DNA of 54,302 bases from Verrucomicrobiota bacterium (GTDB taxonomy: Bacteria > Verrucomicrobiota > Verrucomicrobiia > Opitutales > Opitutaceae): assembly GCA_016235555.1 (NCBI GenBank), contig JACRKC010000050.1:1-54302 (forward strand). The letters are read 5' to 3'. The position numbers and the translations under genes are program-made. Shown here piece by piece: positions 25,001 through 33,226 of this stretch; within the stretch, counting starts at the first letter, position 1; each line of letters begins with the position of its first letter. The notes beneath the pieces are model-generated. The model saw only the letters and a program-made list of their open reading frames with translations. It made no database searches and was not told the DNA's origin.

Positions 25001-26204
25001 AGCGGCTGATGAAGACGGACTGGTCGGCGAGCAACTCGAGCGAGGCGCCGGTCGGGAGCTGGTGGGACAGAAAATCCGTCATCTGCCGGCGCGTGATCAG
25101 CTCCTGGGCGGCGTGGCGGGCGCGCTCGGCCTCGGCCATCGCAGCCTGGCGCTGCTCGGCGGGGGTTTGTTTCTTCGCGGGATCGGCGGCCTGCCGGGCC
25201 GTCGCGGCCCTGGCGGCGGACGGCGGGGCCTTGAGCTTCGCGACCCAGGCCTGCTGCGCGGGCGTGCCGAAAATGGCTTCGCGCACGGTTTGCGCGACGC
25301 TCACGACGTTGGCGTCGGCCTCCTTGTAGACCTCGAGCTCGACGCTCTCGCGGCCGTTGACGCGCGTGATGATGTCGCGGTCCTTGTGGTAGCGGGTGAC
25401 GGTGGCGATGTCGCGCAGCCGGATGTCGACGTTGCCCTGCCGGGCGACGATCAGCGCGCCGATTTCCTCAAGCGTGCGGAATTCGTTGAGCGTGCGGATG
25501 AGATACTCGGTCTGGCCCTCGCGGAGGTTGCCGCCGGGGGCGTTGACGTTGCCGGCCTGCAGGCGCGCGCCGATCTGCGTGATGTCGAGCCGGAGGGTGG
25601 CGAGCTTGCTCTCGTCGAGCGCGACCAGGAACTGTTCCTCGAGTCCGCCTTTGATCTGGATGGCGGCGACGCCGGGGAGGGATTCGAGCCGGCGCTTGAG
25701 GTCGTTCTCCGCGAGGTGGCGCAGCTCGTAGAGCGACTGCGGGCCCGCGAGCCCGACGCGGAGGATCGGGTCGAGCGAGGGATCGTAGTGGAGCAGCAGC
25801 GGGCGCTGGGCGCCGTCGGGCAGGCGCAGGCGGTCGATCTTCTCGCGCACGTCCTGCGCGACGATGTTCATGTCCGACTTCCACTGGAACTCGAGGATGA
25901 TGTCGGTTTGCGCGGCTTTGGAGATGGAGCTGATCGAGACGAGCTTGGGGATGATGCCGAGCTGCTGTTCGAGCGGGCGCGCGACGGTGTTTTCCATCTC
26001 CTCGGGCGCCGTGCCCGGGTAGCTGGTGCGCACGGTGAGGGTCGGGTAGCTCATGCTCGGCATGAGCGTGAGCGCGAGCCGCTTGTAGGAGACGGCGCCA
26101 AACACGACCACGGCCAGCACGACCATGAGGATCGAAACCGGCCGGGTGACCGTGAACGCGTAGAACGAGTCGTCCGGGCGGAAGTCTTGCGGGGCGGTGC
26201 TCAT
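22029..26204 (-). CDS. RND-family efflux transporter with large extra membrane insert
   Basis: RND pump of 1391 aa against about 1030-1050 in typical members. The N-half is normal: TM1 at 22-38, porter domain, TM4 GMLVDNGIVVLESIFR at 469-484. Residues about 315-375 hold an Ala/Gln/Lys-rich helical insert in the porter region. TM6 ends near 558 (LASLATALFLIPML). The usual short link to TM7 is replaced by about 300 residues (562-860) with hydrophobic stretches at about 602-638, 730-748 and 795-815 and a Pro/Met-rich loop. The canonical pre-TM7 segment resumes at WFERGYQRVQDAYP (861-874). The C-half carries GIVVNNAIVLIDYINTLRDR. The start lies 12 bases after the adaptor stop. It may form a heteromeric pump with the RND protein encoded next, as in MdtBC. 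Confidence 0.9.
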   Translation of the reverse strand: MSTAPQDFRPDDSFYAFTVTRPVSILMVVLAVVVFGAVSYKRLALTLMPSMSYPTLTVRTSYPGTAPEEMENTVARPLEQQLGIIPKLVSISSISKAAQTDIILEFQWKSDMNIVAQDVREKIDRLRLPDGAQRPLLLHYDPSLDPILRVGLAGPQSLYELRHLAENDLKRRLESLPGVAAIQIKGGLEEQFLVALDESKLATLRLDITQIGARLQAGNVNAPGGNLREGQTEYLIRTLNEFRTLEEIGALIVARQGNVDIRLRDIATVTRYHKDRDIITRVNGRESVELEVYKEADANVVSVAQTVREAIFGTPAQQAWVAKLKAPPSAARAATARQAADPAKKQTPAEQRQAAMAEAERARHAAQELITRRQMTDFLSHQLPTGASLELLADQSVFISRSIDEVKSNAFSGAIIAIAILYLFLRNVVQTIIIGLSIPISIVATFAPMYMTGVSLNIISLGGLALGVGMLVDNGIVVLESIFRCREEGDELVTAVVRGTQEVGMAVIASTLTTVAVFFPIVFVEGVAGQLFGDMALTVVFSLLASLATALFLIPMLASRKFGSDAPPGVAAAVTRRAGGEFLQFPARREGESRLAHAWRGLGGAVVRAGWGVVVVVAAVMKAAVTAVAVALWPLVWPIERWRLRRRARAAVAGEATGPSNIAAVSSVEPSLLTPAATWFATFAAWCAADTLGKISSDRVWPGLLVFSAPERIASGLASSWRWLVARRWRWLALLVGPALGVAAWLITRKFLGPAAPGGPPLPPGLSPMMMPGLPGAPARPWYFTPQQWFKVQDWWVIVLVCVPGVLPFVFVVARFATEVALRGAGSVLQTAGLAAAQLLTGLMRAFTAVGGPATEAGLGWFERGYQRVQDAYPRLIAAALRRRVAVIGGSVVAFLLCWFVLVPRLGKELIPQVHQGEFNLDLTLPVGAPIERTAEVAARIDARVMKQPEVERTALTVGADESSTATKEVGEHTAQLTVRLKPGLPATAELTLIDRIRAEFRDLPEVKLEVSYPALFSFRSPIEVEVRGHDLTTLKRLSREVEAVLASRVPGLVDVRSTLQTGHPEIEVVYHRDRLAEYGLSLRSVADLVRNKVQGRAATQFRKEDQMIDIVVRLREEDRFGLEELRRLVVNPGGAVPLPLSAVAELTVNEGPSEIRRVDQQRTALITANVRGADLATVSRDIAAALDTIECPPGFTFAVAGQNREMQTSLDSLLLAFGLALFLVYIVMASQFESLVQPLLIMMTVPLALIGVVVVLWLGGIPLSIMVFLGLIILAGIVVNNAIVLIDYINTLRDRGLELTHAIAEAGRARLRPILMTTLTTVLGLFPMALGLGEGAEIRAPMAITVIVGLSVSTLLTLVVIPTLYYLFPGQRGPTSVESAAQAEAQPTAK

Positions 26205-26216
26205 CGCGGGCGCCGC

Positions 26217-27479
26217 TCAACCACCGGGCTTGTTGGCGGGAGCGGCCGGGGCCGGGGCGGGCGCGTCGGGTCTGGCGGCGGCGGTCGCGGGGGCGTTGAC
26301 GACGCGCACGGCCGAGCCGTCCTTGAGGCCGTTCTGTCCGAGCACGATGACGGGCGTGCCGACCTCGAAGCCGGCGAGCACCTCGAGGTGGTCGGGGTCC
26401 TCGTAGCCGACGGCGAGTTTCCGCTTCACCGCGCGGTCCTTGACGATGGTGTAGACGAAGCGTTCGCCACCCTCGTAGACGATCGCGCGCTTCGGCACGA
26501 GCAGGGCGGACGCGCGCGTGTCGGTGATGATGCGCACACCGACGAAGAGGCCGGGCGGCAGATCGTTGGGTTTTTCGCTGCGCACGCCGACGGTGACCTT
26601 GAACGTGCCGCTCTTCGGATCGATCACGGGGCTGAGGCGCTTGACCCAGCCGGTGAAGGTGCGGTTCGGCAGAAACTCCGAGGTGACGATCGCTTTCTGA
26701 TGCTCGGCCACGACGGTGAGGTAGCGGCCGGGCACGAACACGCGCGCCACGATGTCGTCGAGTTTCACGAGCGAGAACAGCTTGGTGCCGGTGCCGACGC
26801 GGGCGCCCACCTGCGTCTCCCGCGTGGCGATGACGCCGGCGAACGGCGCGCGCACGGTCGCGTAGGAGAGCCGGAGTTTCGCGCGTTCGTTGCGGAGGCG
26901 GGCCTGCTCGAGCTGGTAGCGGTTGTCGTCGTATTCCTGTTTGTTGATGAGGTTGCTCTTGAAGAGTTCCTCGATGCGGGCGGCGCCCTGGCGCTGGTGC
27001 TCGTAGGTGATCGTGCTCTCGTCGGCGTCGACGCGCAGCTCGCGGTCCTCGATCTTCAGGAGCGGGTCGCCTTCCTTCACGATCTGGCCCTCTTCGGCGA
27101 GCAGCGCCTCCACCTGGCCGCTGGTCTGGGGAAAAACATCCACGACCGCCTCGGTCTCGAGCGTGGTGTTGAACGTGAGAAACGCGGAGATCGGGCCGCG
27201 GGTGACGGGCGCGGTCTCGACGGGCACCTGCTCGGCGGCGGCCTGGCGGGCCTTGTCCTTCTCGGCCTGCGCGGCTTTTTGCGCAGCGGCCTTGTCGGCA
27301 CCGGCGGGGGACTTGGTGGCGTCGGCTTTCGAAGCGGCGGTGGTGGTGGCGGCCGAAGCGGCGGCCGGCTGGGCGGTGGAGGGTTTGCAACCGCTGGACG
27401 CGAGGAGCGCCATGAGCATCAACGGCGCGGCGGCGGAGCCGGCAACGGCTCGCGACAGAACGAGAGGCGGAATCGACAC
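26217..27479 (-). CDS. RND efflux periplasmic adaptor (membrane fusion protein), probable lipoprotein
   Basis: HlyD/AcrA-type adaptor linking the RND pump to an outer-membrane channel. It has a lipobox-like LLASSGC after a hydrophobic stretch, an Ala/Lys-rich linker, a lipoyl domain (GQVEALLAEEGQIVKEGDPL), an alpha-helical hairpin with LFKSNLINKQEYDDNRYQLE, the second lipoyl half (ATVRAPFAGVIATRETQVGA), and beta-barrel and membrane-proximal domains, ending in a Pro/Ala tail. The start is uncertain: GTG at 27479 gives a compact lipoprotein signal (about 420 aa), while the frame stays open to a TTG at 27554. It is first gene of the efflux operon, followed after 12 bases by the long RND pump. 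No regulator is adjacent. Confidence 0.87.
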   Translation of the reverse strand: MSIPPLVLSRAVAGSAAAPLMLMALLASSGCKPSTAQPAAASAATTTAASKADATKSPAGADKAAAQKAAQAEKDKARQAAAEQVPVETAPVTRGPISAFLTFNTTLETEAVVDVFPQTSGQVEALLAEEGQIVKEGDPLLKIEDRELRVDADESTITYEHQRQGAARIEELFKSNLINKQEYDDNRYQLEQARLRNERAKLRLSYATVRAPFAGVIATRETQVGARVGTGTKLFSLVKLDDIVARVFVPGRYLTVVAEHQKAIVTSEFLPNRTFTGWVKRLSPVIDPKSGTFKVTVGVRSEKPNDLPPGLFVGVRIITDTRASALLVPKRAIVYEGGERFVYTIVKDRAVKRKLAVGYEDPDHLEVLAGFEVGTPVIVLGQNGLKDGSAVRVVNAPATAAARPDAPAPAPAAPANKPGG

Positions 27480-27725
27480 GAGGGGAAAGGCGAACAGATC
27501 GGAAAACCGGGACGGTGAAGGGGCAGTCTTCTGGCTACCGGGACTTGATGTCAAAAGTTACAAAAAGGTTGGGAAAGGCGCGACCGGAAGAGGTTCCGCC
27601 ACGCGGCAGGGGGGCAGGCTGTGGCTAGACGTGTCGCCGGGGAAAACCGAACATGGGAAATAACGCGCCGAAACCGGTTTTCTTAGCGAAACACACCACC
27701 GTCGGACCAACGCACCAGGCGCCGG

Positions 27726-28937
27726 TCAGATTTTCAGGAAGATCTTCCGCCGCTGCATCCACCAAAGCATGAGCCACATCACGAACAGCGCGGCGGCGCC
27801 TTCGAGCAGCGGCCGGCAGGGCGCGCCGAGGACGGTGAAGACCTTGTTGCCGAAGTGCGTGACGAGATTCTTCTGAATGAAGCCCTCGAAGAGGTGCGCG
27901 ATGAGGTAGGCGGCGATCGAATTCATGCCGATCACCACGAGCGGCAGCGCCCACCGGCGCTTTTCCCACGCATCGATCACGAAGTAGAACAGGCCGAGCA
28001 GCAGAAAACACCAGCCGCCGCTGTAGAGCACCCACGTCGGGGTCCAGATGCGTTTCACGACCGGGCACACACCGAGCCAGCCGAGCAGCGCGCCCCCGAC
28101 GAGTCCGATCGCACCGGCGATCGCGAACCATCGGATCTTCGCCGCGGCCGGTGCGTCGCGCCGCAGCACCCCGCCCGCGATGAGGCCGAGGATCATCGTG
28201 CCGAGCGTGGGAATGAAGCTGAGGGTCGCGTAGCCGCCGCCGTTGAAGAGAAACGGTTTCTCGCGCCCGAAGAGATTGAGCCACCAGGTGTCGAAGGCCC
28301 ACGCGAGGTTGCTGTTTTTCTGCCAGTGCGCCGCAAACCCGGTCACGCCGTTCGCCGCGAGCCAGTCGGCCTTCACCCCAACCTTCGCGTAGTCGAAATC
28401 CGCCGCGGGCAGCGGCCACGCCGCGAAGGCCGCCCAGTAGCCCGCCACGACGGCGGCGAACGCGATCCATTGCGTGCGCACCTGGCACCAGCCGAGCGCG
28501 TAGAGGAAGCCGTAGCCGAGCCCGATCTGGGTGAGCGTGTCCTCGAAGGTCCAGTTGGTGCTGTTGCGCGCGGTCGAGCGCAGGAACACGCCGAGCAGGA
28601 CGAGCAGCAGCGCGCGCCACAGGGCGTGCAGCGTGAGCCAGCCGCGCGACTCGCCCCGCGCCATGCGGTTCGCGATGGAGAACGGCAGGGCCACGCCGAC
28701 GAGGAACGAAAACGACGGCTGGATGAGATCGTGCAGCGAGCAGCCGATCCACTCGACGTGTGACTGGTGCCACGCGAGGAACTGCCACACGCCGCTCTCC
28801 GGCAGCGCCGTGGCCACGCGTTTCAAACGCAGCACTTCGCCCATCATCAGGAGCATCACGAAGCCGCGATAGGCGTCGACCGAGCCGAGGCGCGTCGCCG
28901 GCGCCGGGGCGGGCGCGGACGCTGGATTGGGGTTCAT
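27726..28937 (-). CDS. DUF5009/HGSNAT-like membrane acyltransferase
   Basis: Polytopic membrane protein of 403 aa with about ten hydrophobic segments. It has the opening [20 protein letters not shown], the mark of the DUF5009 group related to heparan-alpha-glucosaminide N-acetyltransferase and YeiB. These proteins are thought to transfer acetyl groups across the membrane to sugars. His and Asp in [19 protein letters not shown] are candidate active-site residues. The ATG at 28937 is chosen over one 36 bases upstream because it starts directly before a Pro/Ala tail and the domain. It is divergent from the amidohydrolase gene, with an inverted repeat between them. The substrate is unknown. Confidence 0.82.
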   Translation of the reverse strand: MNPNPASAPAPAPATRLGSVDAYRGFVMLLMMGEVLRLKRVATALPESGVWQFLAWHQSHVEWIGCSLHDLIQPSFSFLVGVALPFSIANRMARGESRGWLTLHALWRALLLVLLGVFLRSTARNSTNWTFEDTLTQIGLGYGFLYALGWCQVRTQWIAFAAVVAGYWAAFAAWPLPAADFDYAKVGVKADWLAANGVTGFAAHWQKNSNLAWAFDTWWLNLFGREKPFLFNGGGYATLSFIPTLGTMILGLIAGGVLRRDAPAAAKIRWFAIAGAIGLVGGALLGWLGVCPVVKRIWTPTWVLYSGGWCFLLLGLFYFVIDAWEKRRWALPLVVIGMNSIAAYLIAHLFEGFIQKNLVTHFGNKVFTVLGAPCRPLLEGAAALFVMWLMLWWMQRRKIFLKI

Positions 28938-28958
28938 GAGGGCGACGTTGGAGGTGGC

Positions 28959-29016
28959 GCGCGTTGACCTCAACGCGCATTTCGCCCATCCCCAAGCCAG
29001 CGCGTTGGGGCAACGC
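28959..29016. repeat. GCGCGTTGACCTCAACGCGC repeat, copy 1
   Basis: The palindromic 20-mer GCGCGTTGACCTCAACGCGC lies at 28959-28978. It is followed about 20 bases later by the related GCGCGTTGGGGCAACGCGC type sequence. The same pair, in the same order, occurs at the right end of the window (54237-54302). It fills the gap between the divergent acyltransferase and amidohydrolase genes. Confidence 0.7.
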
Positions 29017-29026
29017 GCTCCACCCC

Positions 29027-30091
29027 ATGCGCCTTATCCCCGTCTTCTTCACGCTCGCCGGCATCCTCAGCGCCGCCGAGCCCGCGCTGCGCTACGAGCA
29101 GATCCGGAAAATCGACGTCCACTCGCACATCTTCGAGGACGTGCCGGCGTTCAACGCGATGTTCCGCGCCGCCCACCTCCGCACGATCAACGTCTGCGTG
29201 CCGGGCGGCGACGGCCACCTGGAGGAGATGCACCGCATCGCACGCGACCTCTACCGGAAGCATCCCGACCTCTACCCCTTCACGGCGACCTTCGATGTGC
29301 GCGGCGTCAACGAGCCCGGCTACGCGGCAAAAGTCATCGCGTGGCTCGACACGCAGTTCACCGCCGGCGCCGTCGCCGTGAAAATCTGGAAGGAATTTGG
29401 CATGGAGGTGAAGGACCGCGACGGAAGATTTCTCCTGCCCGACGATCCGCGTCTCGACCCGATCTACGCGCATCTCGCCAAACGCGGCAAACCGCTCCAC
29501 GCCCACCTCGCCGAGCCGATCGATGCCTGGCGACCGCTGGATAAAGACAGCCCGCACTACGGCTACTACTCGCAGAACCCGCAGTGGCACCTCTACGGCC
29601 GGCCGGAGTTCCACAGCCACGCCGCCATCATCGCCGCGCGGGACCGCATCATGGAGAAGCACCCCACGCTCGTCGTGGTGGGTGCGCACCTCGGCAGCCT
29701 CGAGCACGACCTCGAAGGCATCGCGGCGCGGCTGGAGCGTTATCCGAATTTCCACATCGAGGTCGCCGCGCGCACGCGCAACCTCGCCCGCCATCCGAGC
29801 GAAAAAGTCCGCGCGCTTTTCCTCAAATATCCGGATCGCATCATGTATGGCGTCGACCAGACGTGGAAACCCTACCTGCGCCCGACCCCGCCGACTGACC
29901 AGCAACGCCAGGCGCACGTGAAATCGCTCGAGGTGCGTTACCGCGCCGACTTCGACTACTACGCGGGGAGCGGCGAGATGACCTACAACGGCCGCAAGAC
30001 CGAGGCCCTCGCGCTGCCGCGCGCGGTGCTGGAGAAATTCTACCACGGCAACGCCGAGCGGATTTTCCAACTCGCCGCCGCGAAGCCGTGA
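29027..30091 (+). CDS. exported amidohydrolase family 2 protein
   Basis: TIM-barrel amidohydrolase of 354 aa, of the metal-dependent amidohydrolase 2 group that includes decarboxylases and lactone hydrolases. The ATG at 29027 gives a signal peptide ([20 protein letters not shown]), so the enzyme should act in the periplasm, which is less common. The metal-binding HxH is in IDVHSHIF. A second His lies in PLHAHLAEP, a third in [11 protein letters not shown], and the Asp in MYGVDQTW completes the usual metal site. The substrate cannot be read from sequence; plant-derived aromatic acids or lactones are possible. It reads divergently from the acyltransferase gene. Confidence 0.85.
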   Translation: MRLIPVFFTLAGILSAAEPALRYEQIRKIDVHSHIFEDVPAFNAMFRAAHLRTINVCVPGGDGHLEEMHRIARDLYRKHPDLYPFTATFDVRGVNEPGYAAKVIAWLDTQFTAGAVAVKIWKEFGMEVKDRDGRFLLPDDPRLDPIYAHLAKRGKPLHAHLAEPIDAWRPLDKDSPHYGYYSQNPQWHLYGRPEFHSHAAIIAARDRIMEKHPTLVVVGAHLGSLEHDLEGIAARLERYPNFHIEVAARTRNLARHPSEKVRALFLKYPDRIMYGVDQTWKPYLRPTPPTDQQRQAHVKSLEVRYRADFDYYAGSGEMTYNGRKTEALALPRAVLEKFYHGNAERIFQLAAAKP

Positions 30092-30164
30092 CCTTGGGGT
30101 CGGTCTCCGACCGGCCCTCGGAAAAACGGGCGGAGGTCAACCACGGATCATAGCAACGTCCCGT

Positions 30165-30258
30165 AGCTTTCAGACTTTCCGTTGCAGGCCCGCCCGCTGG
30201 GCGGGCAGCCCGGCCACCGGCCGGGCCTACAGTCCAAAAGCAAGGTGACGTTGGTATT
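30165..30258. repeat. 94-base dispersed repeat, copy 2
   Basis: Second copy of the 94-base block at 4387-4480, in the same orientation and of equal length. Both copies lie just outside gene ends in gene-free stretches. Confidence 0.75.
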
Positions 30259-30604
30259 ACCCGGAGAACCCAGCGCGGCTCTGCCACAACCGCACGATTT
30301 GAACAGGAAGGCCGGGCAGATCGGAAAGAGCAGGACTGGATTCCTCCCGTTCTTCCCGGCCTTCCTGCTCAAAAATATTGTTCGAGCTGCGCGATTCTTC
30401 GGCATTGCCATACAGGTCGATCCACGGCGCGCGGGGCCGATCCCCGGTCACCCGCGTAATCCTCGGTCAGAAATTTTGCGTCCCTTGGTCCGGTCGAAGA
30501 CCGGACCATCGGCCACTCAACGTTTCCTCGGGCCCGTGGGAGACCGGCCGTCCGATGAGGCCGGGGTTGTAGAGTGGAAAAAGCGCGCGGGACCCGGCAG
30601 ATCA

Positions 30605-30719
30605 CGGCTTTCCGGTGTGAATGCACCAATTGTTCCCGCGTAGGCCAGCGCGCTGACGCGCGCCAAACCGCGCTCGCAAGCGAGCTGACCTACCGTTACG
30701 AAACCAAACCGGAAAGCCG
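30605..30719. repeat. nested inverted repeat in gene-free stretch
   Basis: The arm CGGCTTTCCGGT (30605-30616) is perfectly inverted at 30708-30719. Within it, GTAGGCCAGCGCGC and CGAGCTGACCTAC form an imperfect inner stem. The whole stretch 30092-30859 holds this element, the 94-base repeat and other palindromic pieces. Its open frames show no domain or signal, so I call no gene there. Confidence 0.65.
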
Positions 30720-30859
30720 ACGCCGGCCAGGCCGGCGGGCTTGCCAGGAGCACGCGGCGAGGTAACCTCGCAGGGCTCTGTCAGTGTTATTGTTTGCATA
30801 GCGCCGACAGGTTGGCGCGATTCGCACCGCCTGTCGGCTTCATGTCATCTACTCCAAAC

Positions 30860-32068
30860 ATGAAATCTCTTCCTTTGGTCCTCGTCGGGGTCCTCGCTTT
30901 GGCCGCGCCCGCCGCCGCCGCCGAAAACTACGACAAGCTCCTCCCGCCCGATGCGCAGCGCCTCGCGCTCGGCGACGCCGCGCCCGACTTCAAGCTCCCC
31001 GGCATCGACGGTCGCACCTACTCGCTCGCCGATTTTCCCGCGAGCAAGTCGCCGCTCCTCATGGTCGCGTTTCTCTCGAACCATTGCCCCTACTCGCATG
31101 CCGCCGAGACGCGCCTCATCCCGCTCGCAAAAGAGTTCGCCAGTCGCGGCGTCACTGTCGTCGCCATCAACCCCAACAGCCCCGACTCCGTGCGCGTCGA
31201 CGAGCTCGGCTACAGCAAATACAACGACGGCCCCGACGAGATGAAGCTCTACGCCAGGGAGAAGGGCTTCGTGTTTCCCTACCTCTACGACGGCGAGCAC
31301 CAGACCGCCGCCAAGGCCTACGGCTGCCTCGCGACGCCGCACATCTTCCTCTTCGATCACGCGCGCAAGCTCCGCTACGTCGGCCGCGTCGACGACTCGC
31401 GCTTCGAGGATCCAGCGACCGTCAAGTCGCACGACCTTCGCAACGCGATCAACGATCTCCTCGCCGGCCGCCCCGTCGCCACGCCCACGACGCCCGTGCT
31501 CGGCTGCTCCACCAAGTGGAACTACAAGCGCGCCGACGTCGCGAAGGCCGACGAGAAATGGAAGACCGAGCCCGTCGCCCTCGAAAAAATCGATGCCGCC
31601 GGCGTGGCAAAGCTCGCGAAGAACGACTCCAACCGTCTCCGCCTCGTCAACGTCTGGGCCACGTGGTGCGCGCCGTGCGTGGCCGAGTTTCCCACGCTCG
31701 TGTCGCTCGCCCGCCGCCTGCAGGGGCGCGATTTCGAACTCATCACGATCAGCATGGACGACCCGAAGCAGGAGGCGGCGGCGAAGAAATTCCTCGAGCA
31801 GCAGCACGCCGCCCCGCCCGCGCGCCTCCGCCGCGTGCTGAAGGCCGAAGGCCGCGAAGCCACCAACTTCCTCTACACCGAGGCGAGCGCCGATGCGCTC
31901 ATCGCCGCGCTCGATCCCTCGTGGCCCGGCCCGCTCCCGCACACCGTGCTCATCGCTCCCGGCGGCAAGATCGTCTACCGCCACAACGGTGTCATCGACC
32001 ACGCCGAGGTGCTCGAAAAAATCCTCGCCCAGCTCGGCCCCTACTACACGCCGGAGGGGAAGCGTTAG
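30860..32068 (+). CDS. exported protein with two tandem thioredoxin-fold domains
   Basis: Protein of 402 aa with a signal peptide (MKSLPLVLVGVLALAAPAAA). Domain 1 (about 35-205) is peroxiredoxin/AhpC-TSA-like (APDFKLPGIDGRTYSLADFP) with a single active-site cysteine, C76 in SNHCPYSH, and the redoxin-type segment ATPHIFLFDHARKLRY. Domain 2 (about 240-402) is TlpA/ResA-like with a full redox pair C270-A-P-C273 in VNVWATWCAPCVAEF and PLPHTVLIAPGGKIVY. Such periplasmic proteins reduce disulfides or handle peroxides. A direct electron path from domain 2 to domain 1 is plausible but inferred. ATG 30860 fits the signal peptide; another ATG at 30842 adds six residues. It stands alone, convergent with the lacI remnant. 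Confidence 0.87.
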   Translation: MKSLPLVLVGVLALAAPAAAAENYDKLLPPDAQRLALGDAAPDFKLPGIDGRTYSLADFPASKSPLLMVAFLSNHCPYSHAAETRLIPLAKEFASRGVTVVAINPNSPDSVRVDELGYSKYNDGPDEMKLYAREKGFVFPYLYDGEHQTAAKAYGCLATPHIFLFDHARKLRYVGRVDDSRFEDPATVKSHDLRNAINDLLAGRPVATPTTPVLGCSTKWNYKRADVAKADEKWKTEPVALEKIDAAGVAKLAKNDSNRLRLVNVWATWCAPCVAEFPTLVSLARRLQGRDFELITISMDDPKQEAAAKKFLEQQHAAPPARLRRVLKAEGREATNFLYTEASADALIAALDPSWPGPLPHTVLIAPGGKIVYRHNGVIDHAEVLEKILAQLGPYYTPEGKR

Positions 32069-33074
32069 CCCGGTCGCGTGCGCCGGAGTGCGCCCGGCAC
32101 CCACGTGCCGTCGATCACCGTCGTGGCCGGCTGTTCGTGCAGGCCCTTTTCCCCGCGTGCGATCATGCTCGCAACCAGCTCCGCGGCCACGGTGCCGATG
32201 CGTTCGACTTCCTGATCGATGCCGCAGCCGGCGGCTTCGTTGGGCCAGTTCATTGTGACGATGGTGGGCCGGCGGCGCGGCGGGAATGTCGCCAAGGCCT
32301 GCCGCAGGACCGAGCGATCGAGCGTCTCGAGCACCACCGCATCCGGCTGCTCCCGCGCCAGCCAGGCGGACAGCGTGGCCAGATCGAGGTTCGGCCCCGG
32401 CCGGCGGTCGACAAGCGGGGCGACCGGCGCGGTGCCGCCGAACTGGTTCTGCCAGGCGATGCCGCCGGTCCAGCGGTGCTTCACGCGTTCGTCCCACTCG
32501 CTCGACATGGCGAGTCCGATGCGGCGGAAACCCGCCCGCGTGAGCTCGCGGCAGGCGAGCATGATGTTGTCAAAGTGGGCCGGCTTCACGCTGTGGAAAC
32601 GCGGCGCGAACACCGACGAGGTCACCGTCACCGTGGAAAACAGCCGCCAATCCAGCAGCGCGCTGAGATCGCGCGGCTCCCGCAAGGGCAGCACCAGCAG
32701 CCCTTCGATGCCCCGGCTCACCAGCACGCGCTGGAGTTGTGCGCTGGTCGGGTAGTCGTCGAGGTTCAGCTGGTCGTAGGTGTAGCCGAGCGACTCGGCG
32801 CGCGTGCGGATGCCATGCACGAGGCGGTCCAGAAAATTGCCCGGCCCCAGCTGCGCCCGGGGCCACGTCTGCGTGAGGCCGCAGAGATTGGCCTTGGCCC
32901 GCGCCGGCGCGCGCGTGCGGAGGTGGTGCATGAGTTTGACCACGTGCGGATCGGGCCGGTAGCCGCGCGCCGCAGCCAGGCGCGTGATGCGCCGCCGCAC
33001 CGCGGCGGAGACCTCGGGGCTCTGGGCGACACCGTCTGGGCGCTCACGCCCGCCTCGGTGGCGAGCGTGCGCAT
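32065..33074 (-). pseudogene. LacI-family regulator with a frameshift in the DNA-binding domain
   Basis: From the ATG at 33074 the frame reads MRTLATEAGVSAQTVS, the normal start of a LacI helix-turn-helix. It then shifts frame near 33021-33027. The continuation PEVSAAVRRRITRLAAARGY followed by RPDPHVVK lies in another frame, and from there the sensor domain runs intact to the stop. Between the serine codon and the Ser-Pro-Glu codons there are 5 bases where family members normally have about 15 (the R-A-L-R-x segment), so about 10 bases appear lost. As sequenced, no frame links helix-turn-helix and sensor. It is divergent from the TonB receptor gene, which it probably controlled. A sequencing or assembly error cannot be ruled out. 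Confidence 0.8.
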
Positions 33075-33102
33075 GGTGGGGCGGGGTGCGGCGGACATCG
33101 AT

Positions 33103-33115
33103 CTTTACTGTAAAG
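33103..33115. promoter_or_regulatory. palindrome in the lacI/TonB intergenic region, candidate operator
   Basis: CTTTACTGTAAAG is a perfect 13-base palindrome 28 bases before the lacI start and 111 bases before the TonB receptor start. It is one of few A/T-rich spots in the region. Operator function for the neighbouring LacI-type protein is inferred from position and symmetry. Confidence 0.45.
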
Positions 33116-33226
33116 GAATGGGCGCCTCGCCGCCGAGCCCGAAATCCGCAGCATCCGCCGCCATCGCCCGGTCGGTCTTCCCGACGGCGATCCCCTACCC
33201 CGAAACCCCACCGCCCACCGAACCGC

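Noticed and set aside
21900-27518. Very long open frame on the plus strand (over 1800 codons)
   Set aside because: It lies opposite the two RND genes and the adaptor gene. The translation is Arg/Glu/His-rich low-complexity sequence typical of antisense frames in GC-rich genes, with no domain.
27549-27554. TTGACA on the minus strand upstream of the adaptor gene, possible -35 box
   Set aside because: No acceptable -10 sequence at 16-18 bases; the site overlaps an alternative TTG start of the open frame, so it is left unassigned.
30182-30643. Open frame in the gene-free stretch upstream of the thioredoxin-fold gene
   Set aside because: Composed of repeat sequence, starts inside the 94-base repeat, and shows no domain or plausible start.
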